A program made the position numbers and the translations under genes. Under the pieces are notes generated by a model. The model saw only the letters and a program-made list of their open reading frames with translations. It was not told the DNA's origin and searched no databases. DNA of 15,170 nt, taken from the NCBI GenBank assembly GCA_900552655.1, contig USAE01000040.1, forward strand, positions 1 to 15,170, written 5' to 3'. The stretch's first letter is position 1, and every line of letters starts with the position of its first letter. Source of the DNA: an uncultured Clostridium sp. (GTDB lineage Bacteria > Bacillota > Clostridia > TANB77 > CAG-508). Shown here piece by piece: positions 1 to 7,305 of the stretch.

Positions 1-291
1 TTTTATAATTATAATTTTTAATAAATCAATAATTGTATCTTTCATATCCTTTGCATTATCTTTAATTTTTAAATTTTTATAAATTTCTTGCATCATTTCG
101 TCAAAATTGTTTTGACAAGATTTTATATCTATCTTTCTTATTTCCTCTATTAAATCTTGTATAAGTGCAGGATATTTCTTTTCCAAATCATAAGAAAAAT
201 TATCATAATCATAACTACAATATGTATTTTCTTGGTTTATATTATATCCCAAAACTGTACTCATATATTCTTCATAATTTTTATCATGCAT
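1..291 (-). CDS. Uncharacterised small protein, 5' part (runs off left edge)
   Basis: An open frame of 97 codons starts at an ATG at 291-289 and continues without a stop to base 1, so the 3' end is outside the window. The start is set by a perfect AAGGAGG ribosome binding site a few bases upstream (about 298-304). The protein begins MHDKNYEEYMSTVLGYNINQ, is rich in Asn, Tyr, Asp and Lys, has no signal peptide or clear membrane segment, and becomes hydrophobic (DLLKIIIIK) at the edge. From memory, short clostridial proteins with an early YMxxVLGY and a late DLIKIL-type segment exist and have no known function; that likeness is not verified. It lies downstream of the murD terminator and so is probably a separate transcript. 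Coding is likely, function unknown. Confidence 0.65.
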   Translation of the reverse strand, partial: MHDKNYEEYMSTVLGYNINQENTYCSYDYDNFSYDLEKKYPALIQDLIEEIRKIDIKSCQNNFDEMMQEIYKNLKIKDNAKDMKDTIIDLLKIIIIK

Positions 292-318
292 ATTTATAAC
301 CTCCTTAATTTATTATAT

Positions 319-343
319 AAAAAAAAGACACATATGTGTCTTT
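319..343 (-). terminator. Intrinsic terminator of the kinase-murD unit
   Basis: A perfect 20-bp palindrome at 324-343 (arms AAAGACACAT / ATGTGTCTTT) is followed on the minus strand by eight T at 326-319. It sits just past the murD stop codon, which is where Rho-independent termination of the murD transcript would be expected. It also separates murD from the small gene at 1-291. Confidence 0.85.
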
Positions 344-348
344 ATATT

Positions 349-1749
349 TTAGATTTTATTAACTAATTCTTTAAATTGTTCTCCTCTGTCTGCAAAATTT
401 TTAAACATATCAAAACTTGCACTAGCAGGCGAAAATAATACTACTTGGTCTTTTTTTGCAATTTGCTTTGCAGCTTCTACTGCTTCTTCCAATGTTTTTG
501 CACAACATATTGGAATTTCTATTTTTTCTTTTTCCATTTCTTGCATTGTAGCAGTTAAGATTTTCTTAGCAGTATTACCAATAAGTATTAACGCTTTTAC
601 TTTTTTTACAATATATTTACCTAAAATTTCATAATCCAAATTTTTGTCATATCCACCAGCAATTAATACAATTTCTTCATCATAAGCATTTAGTCCAGCA
701 ATTGTACGTGATGGGCTAGAACTTGCTGAATCATTATACCATTTTACTCCATTAATATTTCTTACAAATTCTAGTCTATGTTCTACTGCATTAAACTCTT
801 TTATTGCTTCTACTGCAGTATCTTCACTTACAAATTCTTTCGTAGCAGCTAATGCTGAACATATATTTTCGAAATTATGTCTTCCTCTTAATTTTATTTC
901 CTTAGTATTTAAAATATGCCTTCTTAACTTATTTTCACATTCTTTTATGATATTTCCATCTACCATATAGCCATCATTTAATTTTTCTTTACTACTAAAA
1001 TATATTACTTTAGAATTAGCCTCTGTTTTACATTTTCTTGTAATTTCATTATCATAATTTAATATTAATGTATCATTTTCGTTTTGATATTTAAAAATAG
1101 TTTTTTTCGAATCTATATATTCTTCATATGAACTGTGTATATTTAAATGGTTCGGAGTTATATTTGTAATTACAGAAATATGTGGGCTTACTTCCATTTC
1201 CATTAACTGAAAACTGCTTAGCTCTAAAACAACTATATCTTCTGGTACCATTTCAGATAATTTTGTAAATAGTGGCATGCCAATATTTCCACCTAGATAT
1301 GTGTTATAACCTGCATGTTTTAAAATAGCATATATTAAGCTTGTAGTAGTTGTTTTACCTTCACTTCCAGTAACACCTATAATTTTGCAAGGGCACATTT
1401 TCATAAGCATTTCTATTTCTGTTGTTACTATTGCTCCTCTTTCTTCTTCTGCTCTTAACTCTGCTTTTGTTGGTAAACAACTTGGTGAACGAAATATTAA
1501 GTCAAATCCATTTAAATTTTTTAAATTGTTTTCACCTAAAAAATGTGGTATCGAATATGAAGTTAGTTTGTCTGCGATCTCTTTTGGAATTTCATCTATT
1601 GTCCTGTCATCAAAAACAGTTACTTTTGACTTTTTCTCGTATAAATAATCTATTAATGGTATATTGCTTACTCCTAAGCCAATAATTGCCACTTTTTTTT
1701 GATATATATAATCTTCAAACTCTTGTAATTTTTCATTTATGTAATTCAC
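349..1749 (-). CDS. murD: UDP-N-acetylmuramoyl-L-alanine--D-glutamate ligase (MurD)
   Basis: MurD is the cytoplasmic ATP-dependent ligase that adds D-glutamate to UDP-MurNAc-L-Ala in peptidoglycan precursor synthesis. The 466-aa product has the usual length and three-domain plan. An N-terminal nucleotide-fold start (VAIIGLGVSN, about 20-29) binds the UDP substrate. The central ATP-binding loop is GVTGSEGKT at 125-133, where GSEGKTT replaces the more common GTNGKTT, as seen in some clostridial enzymes. ELSSFQL, NITPNHLNIH, the HNxxN-like RGRHNFEN and the C-terminal SPASASFDMFKNFADRG are also present. The start is a GTG at 1749 with AGAGGTG at 1757-1763, seven bases upstream. The upstream kinase gene stops 14 bp before this start, with the ribosome binding site directly after its stop codon, so the two are co-transcribed. 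No defects are seen. Confidence 0.96.
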   Translation of the reverse strand: MNYINEKLQEFEDYIYQKKVAIIGLGVSNIPLIDYLYEKKSKVTVFDDRTIDEIPKEIADKLTSYSIPHFLGENNLKNLNGFDLIFRSPSCLPTKAELRAEEERGAIVTTEIEMLMKMCPCKIIGVTGSEGKTTTTSLIYAILKHAGYNTYLGGNIGMPLFTKLSEMVPEDIVVLELSSFQLMEMEVSPHISVITNITPNHLNIHSSYEEYIDSKKTIFKYQNENDTLILNYDNEITRKCKTEANSKVIYFSSKEKLNDGYMVDGNIIKECENKLRRHILNTKEIKLRGRHNFENICSALAATKEFVSEDTAVEAIKEFNAVEHRLEFVRNINGVKWYNDSASSSPSRTIAGLNAYDEEIVLIAGGYDKNLDYEILGKYIVKKVKALILIGNTAKKILTATMQEMEKEKIEIPICCAKTLEEAVEAAKQIAKKDQVVLFSPASASFDMFKNFADRGEQFKELVNKI

Positions 1750-1763
1750 TAAAATACACCTCT

Positions 1764-2444
1764 TTATTTTATATATTCCATTATTTTATTTGTTTCTTCT
1801 TCTATCTCTTTATATTCTGTTACATCTAAAACTCTTGTTATTGGATGAATTTTATAATATCCAGTTTGTTTTTGTAATTCATCTCTTTTTTGTATATGCT
1901 TTTTTAAGTCTTCAAATGATATTTCTCCTTTATATTGTTTCATCTTTCTTCTAACTCTTTCATCTATGTCTGCAACAAGTAAAAAATGATAATCAATTTT
2001 TGGATACATATTTACTATATCTCTTGAAGATACTATAACATTATAATTTTGCTTTAATTTTTCTATTACATTTCTTCCAAATTCATATAGTTCATCATTA
2101 TTTGCGTAACTACTAATTTTAGAAGTTGCCATTGAAGTTTCTAATGATTGTAAATCTTCTTCACTTATTTTCTTTCCATGCACATATACAACACTTTCTT
2201 TATTTTCTATTTTTAGTTCTAGATGTAATTTATCCATTATATGCTTTACATTTAATTTACTTAATTTATTATTGTCCTCTTTTACATTTATTAAACCTGT
2301 TTTTAATATACCATATGAAATTGCTCTATATATGTTACCACCATGTAGCAATACAGAATTTGGTATTTTATTTAATAAATTCTTACAAACAGCAGTCTTG
2401 CCTGTTCCTACATAACCTTCTATTCCAACAACTATATTATCCAT
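1764..2444 (-). CDS. Cytidylate-kinase-like P-loop nucleoside monophosphate kinase
   Basis: The 226-aa product has a Walker A loop GYVGTGKT at 10-17. GGNIYRA at 35-41 stands where CMP kinases have DTGAMYR, SRDIV at 140-144 where they have GRDIG, and ADIDERVRRK at 158-167 matches their lid segment. It is therefore a divergent member of the cytidylate kinase family, which normally phosphorylates CMP/dCMP. The missing DTGAMYR acidic residue makes the substrate uncertain, so no gene symbol is given. The ATG at 2444 is chosen because an AGGAGG lies just upstream (about 2450-2457), while the alternative ATG at 2474 lies inside the -10 box of the promoter. It is the first gene of a two-gene unit with murD, 14 bp apart. 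A link to cell-wall precursor supply is possible from context only. Confidence 0.8.
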   Translation of the reverse strand: MDNIVVGIEGYVGTGKTAVCKNLLNKIPNSVLLHGGNIYRAISYGILKTGLINVKEDNNKLSKLNVKHIMDKLHLELKIENKESVVYVHGKKISEEDLQSLETSMATSKISSYANNDELYEFGRNVIEKLKQNYNVIVSSRDIVNMYPKIDYHFLLVADIDERVRRKMKQYKGEISFEDLKKHIQKRDELQKQTGYYKIHPITRVLDVTEYKEIEEETNKIMEYIK

Positions 2445-2472
2445 ATCTTGCCTCCTAAATTTCACTTTTGTC

Positions 2473-2501
2473 ATTATATAATAATATATTTATTTTTTCA
2501 A
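2473..2501 (-). promoter_or_regulatory. Sigma-A type promoter for the kinase-murD unit
   Basis: Minus strand: TTGAAA at 2501-2496, a 17-bp spacer, and TATAAT at 2478-2473. The -10 is a perfect match and the -35 is 4 of 6. Transcription should begin near 2466, giving a leader of about 20 bases before the AGGAGG and the ATG at 2444. The -35 box directly abuts the CCGGGAT repeat at 2500-2531. Confidence 0.8.
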
Positions 2502-2531
2502 CCGGGATCGAGGGACGGTCCTTAAAATCCC
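2500..2531. repeat. REP-like CCGGGAT hairpin element, copy 1
   Basis: The plus strand begins AACCGGGAT, has the core GAGGGACGGTCCTT and ends with AATCCC. GGGAT (2504-2508) pairs with ATCCC (2527-2531), and an inner hairpin AGGG-ACGG-TCCT lies between the arms. It has the same arrangement as the element at 2794-2829, but its right arm has lost the final CGGTT. Sequences of the GGGACGGTCC type are known from REP-like palindromes of many bacteria; assignment to that class is from memory. It lies immediately upstream of the kinase promoter. Confidence 0.6.
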
Positions 2532-2624
2532 TATTATTAATTTTAAAAAATTAACTTTATTATTATTTTGTAAAGTTGCAATATTCTAAGGTATAACATG
2601 CTTTCCTACTGAATAAAAAATTGT

Positions 2625-2653
2625 GAATATTTTTGCTATTTATGCAGAAAATA
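2625..2653 (+). promoter_or_regulatory. Possible sporulation-type promoter for the 31-codon gene
   Basis: GAATA at 2625-2629, a 17-bp gap, then GAAAATA at 2647-2653. This resembles the sigma-G pattern (GMATR and CATAMTA, 5 of 7 in the -10), with an expected start near 2660 and the gene's ATG at 2684. In DNA this A+T-rich such a match can occur by chance. No good sigma-A promoter was found in 2534-2670. Confidence 0.22.
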
Positions 2654-2683
2654 TACTTATACACATTTTTAGGAGGTGCTATT

Positions 2684-2779
2684 ATGGCAAAAAATAAAGA
2701 AAAGAAAAATAAAAAACAAGGAAATAATGCTGAAAAGCATAAACCAGTTAATAATGAAACATTAAATGATCAAAAATAG
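2684..2779 (+). CDS. 31-aa very basic hydrophilic peptide, possible small spore protein
   Basis: ATG at 2684 follows a strong AGGAGGTG ribosome binding site at 2671-2678, and the frame ends with TAG at 2777-2779. The peptide begins MAKNKEKKNKKQGNNAEKHK and is almost entirely Lys, Asn, Glu and Gln, with no hydrophobic segment. Many Firmicutes encode such short Lys/Asn-rich peptides, some of them minor small acid-soluble spore proteins, but no family signature is recognised. It is the only convincing plus-strand gene here and is convergent with uvrA. The shared hairpin at 2794-2829 probably ends both transcripts. The strong ribosome binding site is the main evidence that it is translated. Confidence 0.6.
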   Translation: MAKNKEKKNKKQGNNAEKHKPVNNETLNDQK

Positions 2780-2793
2780 CATAAATATAATAG

Positions 2794-2829
2794 AACCGGG
2801 ATTTTGAGGTGCGTCTCCTAATCCCGGTT
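2794..2829. terminator. REP-like CCGGGAT hairpin, copy 2, probable bidirectional terminator
   Basis: Perfect 10-bp arms AACCGGGATT (2794-2803) and AATCCCGGTT (2820-2829) enclose 16 bases, which contain a small inner hairpin GAGG-TGCG-TCTC. It lies between the stop of the 31-codon gene (2779) and the stop of uvrA (2834), so it can end both converging transcripts. The T-runs beyond it are short and interrupted on both strands. It shares its start and general plan with copy 1 at 2500-2531, so it is a member of a repeat family as well as a likely terminator. Confidence 0.65.
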
Positions 2830-2833
2830 TAAT

Positions 2834-5659
2834 TTATTCTAAATATTTCTTTAAAAATTTACCTGTATAAGATTTATCATTTTTACAAACTTGTTCTGGT
2901 GTTCCAACTGCTACAATCTCTCCGCCACCGTCTCCACCTTCTGGTCCTAAATCTATTATGTGGTCACATGTTTTAATTAAGTCTAAATTATGTTCGATAA
3001 CTATTATAGTATTGCCAGTATCTACAAGTCTTTGTAAAATGTCTACTAATCTGTGAACATCTGCTATGTGCAGTCCTGTAGTAGGCTCATCTAATATATA
3101 TAATGTTTTCCCTGTAGCACGTTTTGAAAGCTCTGTTGCAAGTTTTACTCTTTGTGCTTCTCCTCCAGATAATGTTGTAGATGGTTGACCTAGTTTAATA
3201 TATCCTAAACCAACATCATATAATGTTTGAATTTTTTGTTTTATTTTAGGAATATTATTAAAAAATTCTAATGCTTCTTCTACTGTCATGTTTAAAACAT
3301 CTGCTATAGTTTTTCCTTTATATTTAACTTCTAGAGTTTCATGATTGTATCTTTTTCCCTTACATACTTCGCAAGGCACATAAATATCTGGCAAGAAATG
3401 CATTTCTATTTTTATTAACCCATCGCCATTACAAGCCTCGCACCTACCACCTTGAACATTAAAACTAAATCTCCCCTTTTGGTAGCCACGTAATTTTGCT
3501 TCGTTTGTGTTTGCAAATATATCTCTTATAGTATCAAACACTCCTGTATAAGTAGCAGGGTTTGACCTTGGTGTTCTTCCTATTGGTGATTGATCTATAT
3601 TTATTATTTTGTCTATATTTTCTATTCCGAGAACTTCTTTGCATTTTCCTGGCTTTTCGTTTGAACCATTTAACTCTTTTGTAATAGTTTTATATAAAAT
3701 TTCGTTTACCAATGTACTTTTCCCTGAGCCAGAAACACCAGTTACACAGTTAAATACACCTAATGGAAATTTAACACTTATATTTTTTAAATTATGTTCT
3801 GTTGCACCTTTTACTTCTATTGACCTACCTTTTACAACTTTTCTTCTTTTTTTAGGTACTGCTATTTGTTTTCTACCACTTAAATATTGACCAGTTATAG
3901 AGTTTTCTACTTTTTTAATTTCTTCTGCTGTTCCTTGTGCCATAACATTACCACCATGAACACCAGCGCCTGGGCCAATATCTATAATTTGATCTGCTGC
4001 ATACATTGTGTCTTCATCATGTTCTACAACAAGTAGAGTATTTCCCAAATCTCGCAATTTTTTAAGTGTTGCTAATAATTTGTCATTATCTCTTTGGTGC
4101 AAACCAATACTTGGTTCATCTAGAATATATAAGACACCTGTTAAACCAGAGCCTATTTGCGTTGCTAAACGAATACGTTGTGATTCACCACCAGAAAGTG
4201 TTCCAGCTGGTCTTGACAGTGTTAAATATTCTAACCCTACATCTATTAAGAAATTTAATCTTTTATCTATTTCTTTAAATATTTGTTCCCCAATTAGTTT
4301 TTCTTGATTTGTTAATTCTAAGCTTCTTAAATAATCTCTTATTTTATTTATTGGCATATCTGTTAGTTCATTAATATTTTTATCTCCAATTTTAATAGAA
4401 AGAATTTCTTTTCTTAACCTTGCACCATTACAAGCATGGCATGGGCTTTCACTCATATACATTTCGTAAAACTCTCTCATTCCTTGTGATTTCGTTTCAT
4501 TGTGTCTTCTTTCTAACGTTGGAATAACTCCCTCAAATGGAGCACTAAATTTTCTTATTCCAAATGGAGACTCGTGTTCGAAGTCGATACATTCATCACC
4601 TGTACCATATAATATTTTTTCTAAGAAATTTCTTGGTAATTTTTTAATTGGTACTTTTATATCTACCCCATAATGTTTTCCAATTGTTTCGAAATACATT
4701 TTGGCCATAGTTTCGCCCTTTTTCATTGTGCTAGATCCAAATGCTTTAACCCCATCATATAAAGTTTTGTTTTTATCTGGTATAATTAAGTCTTCGTCCA
4801 TTTTCATTAAATAACCTATACCAGTACATTCTGGGCAGGCACCTTGTGGGTTATTAAATGAAAACATTCTTGGCGTTAATTCTGGAAAACTAAAACCACA
4901 GTCTGGACAAGCATAATTTTGGCTATATAATTTTTCTTCTTTTCCAGGAATTTCTATTGTAATTAGATTATCTGCATGTTTTAGTGCTATTTCTACAGAC
5001 TCCGTTAATCTACTTCTTATCTCTTTACCAATTACAAGCCTGTCTACTATTAAGTCGATATTATGCTTCTTTTTTCTATCTATTTGGATATCGTCTGAAA
5101 GCTCTACCATTTCTCCATCTATTTTAGCTCTTATAAAGCCTTCTTTTAATAAATCTTGAATTAATTTAGTATATTCACCTTTTCTCGCTCTAATTATTGG
5201 TGCTATTACTTGTATTTTTGTGCCTTCTTCTAATTGCATTATGTTATCTATAATTTGATCTATTGTTTGTTTTTCTATTTTTTTGCCACAAACTGGACAA
5301 TATGGTATACCAATTCTTGCATATAATAAACGGATATAATCATATATTTCTGTTACAGTTCCAACAGTAGACCTAGGATTTTTAGATGTAGTTTTTTGGT
5401 CTATAGATATTGCTGGTGATAATCCTTCGATAGATTCTACATCTGGCTTTTCCATTAAACCTAAAAATTGTCTTGCATATGATGAAAGACTTTCTACATA
5501 TCTTCTTTGTCCTTCTGCATATAATGTATCAAACGCTAATGAAGACTTTCCTGAACCAGAAAGCCCTGTAATTACTACTAATTTATCTCTTGGTATTTCT
5601 AAATTTATATTTTTTAAATTATGTTCTTTTGCACCTTTTATTATTATTTTATCATTCAT
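2834..5659 (-). CDS. uvrA: Excinuclease ABC subunit A (UvrA)
   Basis: UvrA is the DNA-damage-sensing ATPase of nucleotide excision repair; it binds lesions and loads UvrB. The 941-aa product has the normal length and two ABC-type ATPase halves. The first has Walker A GLSGSGKS at 32-39, signature LSGGESQRIRLATQ and Walker B LYILDEPSIGLH. The second has GVSGSGKST, LSGGEAQRVKLATE and LYILDEPTTGLH. Cysteine pairs of the zinc modules are present: CPVC, CPDC/CPEC, and the C-terminal CEAC with CEVC. The start is the ATG at 5659, preceded by GGGGGC at 5665-5670. An upstream in-frame ATG at 5707 lies within the promoter and is rejected. The gene has its own promoter and is separated from uvrB by an unrelated gene. 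No LexA-type GAAC-N4-GTTC site is seen upstream. Confidence 0.97.
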   Translation of the reverse strand: MNDKIIIKGAKEHNLKNINLEIPRDKLVVITGLSGSGKSSLAFDTLYAEGQRRYVESLSSYARQFLGLMEKPDVESIEGLSPAISIDQKTTSKNPRSTVGTVTEIYDYIRLLYARIGIPYCPVCGKKIEKQTIDQIIDNIMQLEEGTKIQVIAPIIRARKGEYTKLIQDLLKEGFIRAKIDGEMVELSDDIQIDRKKKHNIDLIVDRLVIGKEIRSRLTESVEIALKHADNLITIEIPGKEEKLYSQNYACPDCGFSFPELTPRMFSFNNPQGACPECTGIGYLMKMDEDLIIPDKNKTLYDGVKAFGSSTMKKGETMAKMYFETIGKHYGVDIKVPIKKLPRNFLEKILYGTGDECIDFEHESPFGIRKFSAPFEGVIPTLERRHNETKSQGMREFYEMYMSESPCHACNGARLRKEILSIKIGDKNINELTDMPINKIRDYLRSLELTNQEKLIGEQIFKEIDKRLNFLIDVGLEYLTLSRPAGTLSGGESQRIRLATQIGSGLTGVLYILDEPSIGLHQRDNDKLLATLKKLRDLGNTLLVVEHDEDTMYAADQIIDIGPGAGVHGGNVMAQGTAEEIKKVENSITGQYLSGRKQIAVPKKRRKVVKGRSIEVKGATEHNLKNISVKFPLGVFNCVTGVSGSGKSTLVNEILYKTITKELNGSNEKPGKCKEVLGIENIDKIINIDQSPIGRTPRSNPATYTGVFDTIRDIFANTNEAKLRGYQKGRFSFNVQGGRCEACNGDGLIKIEMHFLPDIYVPCEVCKGKRYNHETLEVKYKGKTIADVLNMTVEEALEFFNNIPKIKQKIQTLYDVGLGYIKLGQPSTTLSGGEAQRVKLATELSKRATGKTLYILDEPTTGLHIADVHRLVDILQRLVDTGNTIIVIEHNLDLIKTCDHIIDLGPEGGDGGGEIVAVGTPEQVCKNDKSYTGKFLKKYLE

Positions 5660-5690
5660 AAATTGCCCCCAAACATTTCCTTGTTGTCTT

Positions 5691-5719
5691 ATTATATTAT
5701 ATTTCATTTATAAAAACAA
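5691..5719 (-). promoter_or_regulatory. Sigma-A type promoter of uvrA
   Basis: Minus strand: TTGTTT at 5719-5714, a 17-bp spacer, and TATAAT at 5696-5691. The predicted transcript begins near 5684, about 25 bases before the uvrA ATG at 5659. Confidence 0.75.
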
Positions 5720-5814
5720 TAGTTTGGTAAGAATTTCCTATAGTGATAATGTTCTAATTTTTCACTTACGAATATTACGAATATTAAGTTTAATACACAT
5801 TATAAATAAGAAAA

Positions 5815-5913
5815 GTGGCTTCGCCACATGTACGTTTTGCTTTGCAAATACGCACAGTCCAAGGAAACTTAACCTTGTTGTATACGTAAAAATCTTCGAT
5901 TTTTCCTATACAA
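5815..5913. repeat. Chain of four adjacent hairpins
   Basis: Plus-strand reading. (1) GTGGC-TTC-GCCAC at 5815-5827. (2) An imperfect stem of about 12 pairs at 5829-5856, with one mismatch, one bulge and the loop TTT at 5841-5843. (3) CAAGG/CCTTG at 5860-5877. (4) TTGTATA/TATACAA outer and AAAAATC-TTC-GATTTTT inner stems at 5878-5913. The gene terminator follows directly. The close packing and the TTC/TTT triloops suggest one structured unit, either a dispersed intergenic repeat or a non-coding RNA. Nothing shows which strand, if any, is transcribed. A plus-strand reading frame across it has no ribosome binding site and is taken as spurious. Confidence 0.55.
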
Positions 5914-5914
5914 T

Positions 5915-5947
5915 AAAAAAAGACCTTGGACTTATAATAACCCAAGG
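5915..5947 (-). terminator. Intrinsic terminator of the 417-aa gene
   Basis: Arms CCTTGG (5924-5929) and CCAAGG (5942-5947) enclose a 12-base loop. On the minus strand the stem is followed by TC and then seven T (5921-5915). It lies 15 bases after the stop codon at 5962. The arm AGTCCAAGG also has a partner, CCTTGGACT on the minus strand at 5865-5857, inside the neighbouring hairpin chain. Confidence 0.8.
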
Positions 5948-5961
5948 CACAATATATTTAA

Positions 5962-7215
5962 TTATCTAGGTTCAATATTTTCTCCATATGTTGGATTTTG
6001 ATTATTGTTATTTAATAATTCTAAATTTAACGAATTTAAATGATTTACACAAGTGTTAGAAGCAAGCAGAACTCTATACCCCTCTTCTGTATCTTTTAAA
6101 TACCCTATATGTCTATCTCCTAACTTTTCATTATTTATATATTTATTAGTATTGCCTTCTGAAAAAAACATTCTAACAGCTAAGTTTAATCTTTCATCTT
6201 TATTTTTTAAAATATTATTAATCTCATCCTCTGTTAACTCGAATGCAATTTTTTTATTATCTGCTAAATTTTGTGCAGAGCTGTGATTTCTTTTAAGCAT
6301 ATATTTTGCTATATATAAATTAGAAATAGCATTATCTGCATGACTATTATGACATACTGTATTTAGTTTAGTAATATTTTCTAAATAAATTATTTTTCCT
6401 GTATCTGGATCTGTAAAATACATAGAATTTTTACCAGGTGCAACTCTAATATTGTTATCATTTTTTCTGTTTTCTTCTTCCTCTGCTGCTCTTTTGGCAA
6501 TTCTTTCTTCATCTAATATCGCTTTTTTATATTCTTCTTCTACTCTTTGCTTTTCTTCCTGTTTTTTTAATTTCTCTTGTTCTTTTTTTGTTCTTTGCAT
6601 TTTATTTAATAAATCTTTAGTTAGCTTTGTGTCTGCATAGTCTATTGTTTCTTTTTTATTATCTTTTATTTCTATTTTCATATTCATTGCAGTATCTATA
6701 GTTATTTTAGCTAGCCCAACTGGATTTACTTGGTAATAATTTAATAAGTTTAAATTTAACCTTCCAGACTTAGCTAATTCGTATAAACCATCATTATATA
6801 AAAATTCATCTAAAGAATAATATTTTGGTATTTCGAAACATATTTTTCTTAGATTTTGTGGTTCTAATCCTTCATTACAATCTGTTTGGTTTAAATCTGC
6901 AACTATTAACTTTGTTTCTTCTCCTTCTTTATGTTGCATTAAACCTATTTCTTTTATTTTTTGGAAACTATATATATCTGCTCCATTTATACTTACACTT
7001 CCATATGCCAATTCCTCGCCTTTTTCACTCATCGCTTTAGCTATGTCGGAATGTTTTGCATAGTAAGTTTCTGTAGTATAATATATTTTATTATTTTCTT
7101 CCTCATATTCTTTTTTATTTCTTCTAAAAAATGCTTTAATTTTAGTAAAGATATTCTCTTTTTTAGGTACTAATGCAAGTACATTTTTTTCATTTTTTTC
7201 TTTGGATTCCGCCAT
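5962..7215 (-). CDS. Uncharacterised 417-aa coiled-coil protein
   Basis: I do not recognise a family. The protein has a charged N-terminus with a short amphipathic basic stretch (NIFTKIKAFFRRNKKE, about 21-36). A mixed alpha/beta region follows to about residue 195, then a strongly charged Lys/Glu stretch at about 200-252 that should form a coiled coil, then a globular C-terminal part (about 255-405) and a polar tail. No signal peptide, membrane segment, P-loop or cysteine cluster is seen, so it is probably cytoplasmic. The ATG at 7215 has AAAGGGA upstream with suitable spacing, and the gene has its own promoter and terminator. It is therefore a single-gene unit inserted between uvrB and uvrA, which are often neighbours in Firmicutes. 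A role in repair is not shown. Confidence 0.85.
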   Translation of the reverse strand: MAESKEKNEKNVLALVPKKENIFTKIKAFFRRNKKEYEEENNKIYYTTETYYAKHSDIAKAMSEKGEELAYGSVSINGADIYSFQKIKEIGLMQHKEGEETKLIVADLNQTDCNEGLEPQNLRKICFEIPKYYSLDEFLYNDGLYELAKSGRLNLNLLNYYQVNPVGLAKITIDTAMNMKIEIKDNKKETIDYADTKLTKDLLNKMQRTKKEQEKLKKQEEKQRVEEEYKKAILDEERIAKRAAEEEENRKNDNNIRVAPGKNSMYFTDPDTGKIIYLENITKLNTVCHNSHADNAISNLYIAKYMLKRNHSSAQNLADNKKIAFELTEDEINNILKNKDERLNLAVRMFFSEGNTNKYINNEKLGDRHIGYLKDTEEGYRVLLASNTCVNHLNSLNLELLNNNNQNPTYGENIEPR

Positions 7216-7247
7216 TGTTTTCCCTTTCTAAACACAATTATATTAAT

Positions 7248-7276
7248 ATTTTATATTTAATAAATTTAAAAGTCAA
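7248..7276 (-). promoter_or_regulatory. Sigma-A type promoter of the 417-aa gene
   Basis: Minus strand: TTGACT at 7276-7271 (5 of 6), a 17-bp spacer, and TAAAAT at 7253-7248 (5 of 6). Transcription should start near 7241, about 25 bases before the ATG at 7215. It lies 30 bases after the uvrB stop codon, with no visible terminator between them. Confidence 0.7.
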
Positions 7277-7305
7277 TCTTTATTTATTACCTTATATTCT
7301 AATTT

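Noticed and set aside
5724..5969. 81-codon plus-strand frame
   Set aside because: It runs through the hairpin chain and terminator, has no ribosome binding site, and owes its openness to the repeat structure.
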